From positions 1-25,684 of the forward strand of contig URXY01000029.1 in NCBI GenBank assembly GCA_900552015.1: a stretch of DNA of 25,684 bases. The letters are read 5' to 3'. How positions within the stretch are numbered: position 1 is the first letter of the stretch; each line of letters begins with the position of its first letter. Below are positions 22,766 to 25,684 of the stretch, one piece after another. This stretch comes from an uncultured Eubacteriales bacterium (GTDB lineage: Bacteria > Bacillota > Clostridia > Oscillospirales > Oscillospiraceae). The notes beneath the pieces are model-generated. The model was not told the DNA's origin, made no database searches, and saw nothing but the letters and a program-made list of their open reading frames with translations. A program made the position numbers and the translations under genes.

Positions 22766-23855
22766 TCTGAATTTTCGCCCTGAGCAGTGCGCAGTTTTCC
22801 TGCAAACGCGCATCGTCCGGTGCAAGCGCAAACGCTTTTTCCGCGTTTTTCAGCGCGCTTTCCCACTGCGAAAGGTGAAAGTACGCGACGCTCAGAAGAT
22901 CGTAGGGGAAGCTGCCCCACGCGAACGGCTCGCAGATATAGGTGCGCGGCCGCTCGGCGATCGCGAGCGCGCAGTTTACCATAAAAATGACGCCGCACCA
23001 GTCCTTTTGCTGATAAAGCAGGTCGGCAAACTCCAGATACGGCTCGCGCAGGTGCGGCGCTTCCGCGATGGCGCGGTGCAGCCAGAGCACGGCCTCGTCC
23101 TCGCGCCCCAAATGCCGCAGGCAGCGAGCGATGTAGCGCATCGAGGCGCAGCGCTCATCGCGCCACACGGCCTGCGGCATCGCGAGGTGCGCCTTCAGGG
23201 TCGAGACTGCCTGCGCCCACTCGCCGCGGAACATGTACTCGCGGCCTAAATAGTGGCGGTTGCGGTCGTTTTGCGGGTCCTCCCGCACGGCAAGCTCTAA
23301 AAGTGGAAGATACTGCCCGCGCGATTTGCTCGGGTCGGGGTGGTGGTCGAGCTGCACGCCCTCGGCGTCGACAAAGCGCTCGCCGCCCTCGCCCAGATAT
23401 TGAAGAACCTCGTGCACCGGATTTACCCAGCGGTAGCAGCCGTTTTTGTGAATTTTGTCCGTCCAGAAGACGCAGCCCTCGCGCCCATCGGGCAGAAAGC
23501 TCCACGTGTAGCGGTAGCGGGCGCGTGTTGTGTCCGGTTGCCACGCGCGCTCGAGCTTTTCGCGCCAGCCGGGCTGAAACTGCTCGTCGAGGTCGATGCA
23601 GCAGCAGATATCGGCGTCCTTGGGGATGAGCTTCAGCGATTTATTGCGCGCGACATCGAAGCGCCACGGCGCGATGATCTTCTGCTCGACGTGTGCGCCG
23701 CGTGCTTTGAGCCTTTCGACCGTATCGTCCGTCGACCCTGTATCCAGCACGCAGATATCGTCCGCCTCGGACATCGAATCCATGAAGCGGTCCACAAACT
23801 GCGACTCGTTTTTACAGATGGCGTAAACACATATCCGACAGGGAATAGGACTCAC
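22749..23855 (-). CDS. family-2 glycosyltransferase with C-terminal TPR repeats
   Basis: The 368-residue protein begins with a GT-A domain: ICVYAICKNESQFVDRFMDS, CVLDTGSTDDTVERL (residues 35-49) and the nucleotide-sugar/metal motif DLDE (88-91). A Trp/His-rich acceptor part follows (VNPVHEVLQYL, DHHPDPSKSRGQYL). From about 180 onward are tetratricopeptide-like repeats (NRHYLGREYMFRGEWAQAV, SVAYFHLSQWESALKNAEKA), as in SPINDLY- or SgtA-like protein glycosyltransferases. It follows the collagen-like gene by 50 bases in the same direction, so it probably glycosylates that protein. The start is uncertain. GTG 23855 has AGGAAG only 2 bases ahead, and a downstream in-frame ATT with AAGGTGAG spacing is an odd alternative. 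Confidence 0.88.
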   Translation of the reverse strand: MSPIPCRICVYAICKNESQFVDRFMDSMSEADDICVLDTGSTDDTVERLKARGAHVEQKIIAPWRFDVARNKSLKLIPKDADICCCIDLDEQFQPGWREKLERAWQPDTTRARYRYTWSFLPDGREGCVFWTDKIHKNGCYRWVNPVHEVLQYLGEGGERFVDAEGVQLDHHPDPSKSRGQYLPLLELAVREDPQNDRNRHYLGREYMFRGEWAQAVSTLKAHLAMPQAVWRDERCASMRYIARCLRHLGREDEAVLWLHRAIAEAPHLREPYLEFADLLYQQKDWCGVIFMVNCALAIAERPRTYICEPFAWGSFPYDLLSVAYFHLSQWESALKNAEKAFALAPDDARLQENCALLRAKIQKESRI

Positions 23856-23872
23856 CTTCCTATTTTATATGT

Positions 23873-23902
23873 ATGGCGGCACGGTGAACACCGTACCGCC
23901 AT
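23873..23902 (-). other. intergenic hairpin between collagen-like gene and glycosyltransferase
   Basis: A 14-bp stem ATGGCGGCACGGTG with CACCGTACCGCCAT (one wobble on the transcript) has a 2-base loop and no U run. It may trim or partly stop the transcript so that the glycosyltransferase is made at a lower level than the collagen-like protein. Confidence 0.6.
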
Positions 23903-23905
23903 GGT

Positions 23906-24520
23906 TCAGGTCGCAAGCAGACCCGCTGCGCGGAGATTTGCCAGCAGCGCGTTGAACTGCTCGACGACGTCCTCTACGCTTGTCGCATCGGCAACAGCTG
24001 CCGCCGCGCGCGTATCGCTCGGTCCAGTCGGCCCAGTCGGGCCGGTGGGACCGGTTGGCCCCTGGGGGCCCTGCGCGCCGTCGCTGCCGACAAGCCCCTG
24101 TGGTCCGGTCGGACCAGTAGGACCAGTCGCGCCGGTCGTTCCGGCCGCGCCCACAGGTCCCTGCGGCCCGGTGGGGCCAGTAGGACCGGCTGCTCCTGCG
24201 GGACCCTGCGCACCCTGCGGTCCTGCAGGACCGACAGCACCTGCGGGCCCCTGCGGGCCTTGAACGCCCTGCGCTCCGGCAGGCCCTGTCGGCCCGACTG
24301 CACCTGCTATCCCTGCGGGGCCCTGGATACCCTGAACGCCTTGCGGTCCGGTCGGACCCATCGGGCCGGGTACGCCCTGAATGCCCTGCACGCCCTGCGG
24401 ACCCGTCGGCCCGATCACACCGGGGCCGGGATACGGCGGAAACGGCGGCGGGGGCGGCACGGGACGGGGCGGCGGAAAATCGCAGCTACAATTGTTCTGA
24501 AAACGGTTGATGACGATCAC
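23906..24520 (-). CDS. collagen-like (Gly-X-Y) exosporium-type protein, BclA-like
   Basis: A Pro-rich N-terminal section (NCSCDFPPPRP, then PFPPYPGPG) leads into about 120 residues of uninterrupted Gly-X-Y triplets, such as GPTGPQGVQGIQGVPGPMGP. A 37-residue C-terminal domain follows (SDTRAAAAVADATSVEDV, then LANLRAAGLLAT), common in clostridial collagen-like proteins. This is the architecture of BclA spore-surface filaments, trimers with O-glycosylated Thr in GPTGPT. No signal peptide is visible, as in spore coat proteins made in the mother cell. The start is uncertain. The first in-frame ATG (24559) lies in the putative promoter, while the strong AAAGGAGGG (24529-24521) abuts GTG 24520 and is ideally placed for ATC 24511 (see finding). 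Confidence 0.88.
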   Translation of the reverse strand: MIVINRFQNNCSCDFPPPRPVPPPPPFPPYPGPGVIGPTGPQGVQGIQGVPGPMGPTGPQGVQGIQGPAGIAGAVGPTGPAGAQGVQGPQGPAGAVGPAGPQGAQGPAGAAGPTGPTGPQGPVGAAGTTGATGPTGPTGPQGLVGSDGAQGPQGPTGPTGPTGPTGPSDTRAAAAVADATSVEDVVEQFNALLANLRAAGLLAT

Positions 24521-24556
24521 CCTCCTTTGATCCCTTGCAGGATATCTCCTGCCCTC

Positions 24557-24584
24557 CATCCTATGCTGAGAGACCGGGAGGGTG
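24557..24584 (-). promoter_or_regulatory. candidate mother-cell (sigma-K/E-like) promoter of the collagen-like gene
   Basis: Minus strand: CACC (24584-24581) and GCATAGGATG (24566-24557), with 16 bases between AC and CATA, close to the sigma-K pattern AC-N16/17-CATAnnnTA. No sigma-A promoter is evident. This is motif-level inference, helped by the spore-coat nature of the gene. Confidence 0.4.
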
Positions 24585-24655
24585 AGCGGTGCGTTTGTGC
24601 ACTTTCTGTGAACGATGTCAAAAATTCTTGCAAGGACGTGGGTGGTATGCTAACA

Positions 24656-24664
24656 TGTTATAAT
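24656..24664 (+). promoter_or_regulatory. extended -10 promoter of the SLH gene
   Basis: TGTTATAAT has the extended TG and a perfect TATAAT (24659-24664). No good -35 is present at the usual spacing. It lies 33 bases before the start codon. Confidence 0.55.
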
Positions 24665-24697
24665 ATGTGATAATTTCGCAGACAAGGAGTGACGATC

Positions 24698-25495
24698 GTG
24701 CGAAAGAAATGGCTGATCATGATCCTTTTGGTGCTGGTGCTGGCGATCATGCTGGTCCTGCGCCTCAAGGGCACAAAGGATAAAGAAGACGCTTCGACAA
24801 ACAATGCTGACGGCCAAACGGAACAGACGGATGCGAACAGCGCAGCCGATACGAACAATGTCACGGATGAGACGCTCGGCTCGCTCGCAGCAAATGAAAA
24901 CGGCGGTGTAGATATTACGGTGACGGCGGAGGACGGCACGGCCAAGACCTATACCTTTACCGATGTTGCGCTTGACGCATGGTATGCGCAGGCGGTCGAC
25001 TATGTCGTTTCCACCGGCGTGATGAGCGGTGATGAGGAGCAGAGCCTCTTCCGGCCAGAGTACGGCGTGGAACGCTCACAGTTCGCTGTCATCATGTACC
25101 GCTTTGCCGGCGGTACGCCGACGGCGGAGGAGGCGAGCTTCAGCGACCTCACGGGGGACGAGTGGTATTATGAATATGTCAAATGGATGGTCGGCGAGGG
25201 ACTGATGGGCGGCAATGGCGGCGCGTTTGATCCAAACGGTTTCCTTTCCTGTGAGCAGGCACTCATTGTGCTCTACCGTCTTGCGGGTGAACCGGCCATC
25301 ACCGGCACGCTTGAGGGATATCCCTATGCACCCAAGGTTTCCGAGAGCGGTAAGGATGCTGTGACTTGGGCGTGGAACAGCGGCCTCATCACGGAAAAGG
25401 AATGTGTCTGGTACCCGACGCAGGCTGTCAGCCGCGCGCAGGTCGCGCTGCTGCTGATGCGCTACGATACTTTGATCGGCCGAAACGCAGCATAA
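24698..25495 (+). CDS. SLH-domain protein with N-terminal membrane anchor
   Basis: The 265-residue protein starts with a positive tip and one hydrophobic helix (WLIMILLVLVLAIMLVL), lacks a lipobox Cys, and continues with a Thr/Asn/Asp-rich linker to about 80. Three S-layer homology units follow. FTDVALDAWYAQAVDYVVS leads the first, FSDLTGDEWYYEYVKWMV the second, and a weaker third runs from AVTWAWNSGLITEKE to SRAQVALLLMRYD. SLH domains bind pyruvylated cell-wall polymers, so the protein may link membrane and wall. GTG 24698 is chosen because AAGGAG lies 8 bases upstream. A GTG at 24689 overlaps that site. It is divergent from the collagen-like gene. Confidence 0.88.
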   Translation: MRKKWLIMILLVLVLAIMLVLRLKGTKDKEDASTNNADGQTEQTDANSAADTNNVTDETLGSLAANENGGVDITVTAEDGTAKTYTFTDVALDAWYAQAVDYVVSTGVMSGDEEQSLFRPEYGVERSQFAVIMYRFAGGTPTAEEASFSDLTGDEWYYEYVKWMVGEGLMGGNGGAFDPNGFLSCEQALIVLYRLAGEPAITGTLEGYPYAPKVSESGKDAVTWAWNSGLITEKECVWYPTQAVSRAQVALLLMRYDTLIGRNAA

Positions 25496-25507
25496 ATGAA
25501 TGAATAG

Positions 25508-25546
25508 AAAAAATGCGGGCATCCTGTTCTTGGCAGAATGCCCGCA
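25508..25546 (-). terminator. hairpin with U run on the minus strand
   Basis: TGCGGGCAT pairs with ATGCCCGCA (25514-25546), with an inner CTG/CAG pair, followed on the minus strand by TTTTTT. On the plus strand it lies right after the SLH gene but without a U run, so it may serve only as a weak stop there. Confidence 0.55.
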
Positions 25547-25624
25547 AACCATTGAAAATACTGACTTTTGGAGAGCTTTGTAAAGTGACGGAAAAGAAAA
25601 TGTCGAAAAAAGTAAAATTAACTG

Positions 25625-25653
25625 TTGACAAACGAGGAATGAGGTGCTAAGAT
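25625..25653 (+). promoter_or_regulatory. strong outward-facing promoter at the right edge
   Basis: Perfect TTGACA (25625-25630), 17-base spacer, TAAGAT (25648-25653), preceded by A-rich sequence (25592-25620) like an UP element. The driven gene is outside the window. An rRNA or tRNA operon is one possibility. Confidence 0.6.
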
Positions 25654-25684
25654 AACACCTGTTCCGCGAATGGAGCGTGCACCT

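Noticed and set aside
23340..24263. 307-codon plus-strand open frame rich in Gly and Pro
   Set aside because: It is antisense to the glycosyltransferase and to the Gly-X-Y repeats. Collagen codons read backwards again give Gly/Pro/Val, an artefact.
24000..24420. Short GC-rich repeats resembling a repeat array
   Set aside because: They are Gly-X-Y codon repeats of the collagen-like gene.

Overview
The window looks like chromosomal DNA of an anaerobic, spore-forming Firmicute with fairly high GC content. The best guess is a gut Clostridia of the Oscillospiraceae/Ruminococcaceae type. The reasons are dipicolinate synthase genes dpaA and dpaB, PerR with rubrerythrin, a class-C group II intron, DUF2812-like and XRE regulators, strong Shine-Dalgarno sites and U-tract terminators. 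The species assignment is inference. No rRNA, tRNA, CRISPR or phage genes are visible.

Region 1 (1-3770, mostly minus strand). A partial esterase runs off the left edge. An internally deleted class-C group II intron (1024-2071) sits just behind the terminator of a yjdF-family gene, which is preceded by a probable yjdF riboswitch. Next is a perR-rubrerythrin operon with a consensus promoter and an overlapping Per-box-like operator.

Region 2 (3790-8570). dpaAB make the spore-core compound dipicolinic acid. A frameshifted DUF2812-like membrane protein gene follows. On the minus strand lie a coiled-coil DivIVA-like protein and an XRE regulator whose C-terminus is a seven-unit, cysteine-bearing repeat. 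A 45-codon ORF with its own promoter lies upstream of the regulator.

Region 3 (8650-17960). A LysR regulator diverges from argC-argJ-argB-argD, which carry glutamate to N-acetylornithine and recycle the acetyl group. After a 436-base gap with strong hairpins comes an operon of an NhaC-type antiporter, an alanine/ornithine-racemase-family enzyme and a SAM methyltransferase.

Region 4 (17960-22670). An FMN riboswitch controls the riboflavin importer ribU. Then come a SLOG-fold DUF1273 protein, an EamA transporter, and a two-gene operon of an uncharacterised protein and a methionine gamma-lyase-family PLP enzyme.

Region 5 (22740-25684). A collagen-like (Gly-X-Y) protein of the spore-surface BclA type is followed by a GT2-TPR glycosyltransferase, preceded by a sequence resembling a mother-cell sigma promoter. 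Divergent from it is an SLH-domain membrane-anchored protein. A consensus promoter points out of the right edge.

The less ordinary parts are the Cys-ladder repeat regulator, the collagen-glycosyltransferase pair with its unclear start codon, the shortened intron with intact ends, and the antiporter-racemase-methyltransferase operon beside arginine synthesis.
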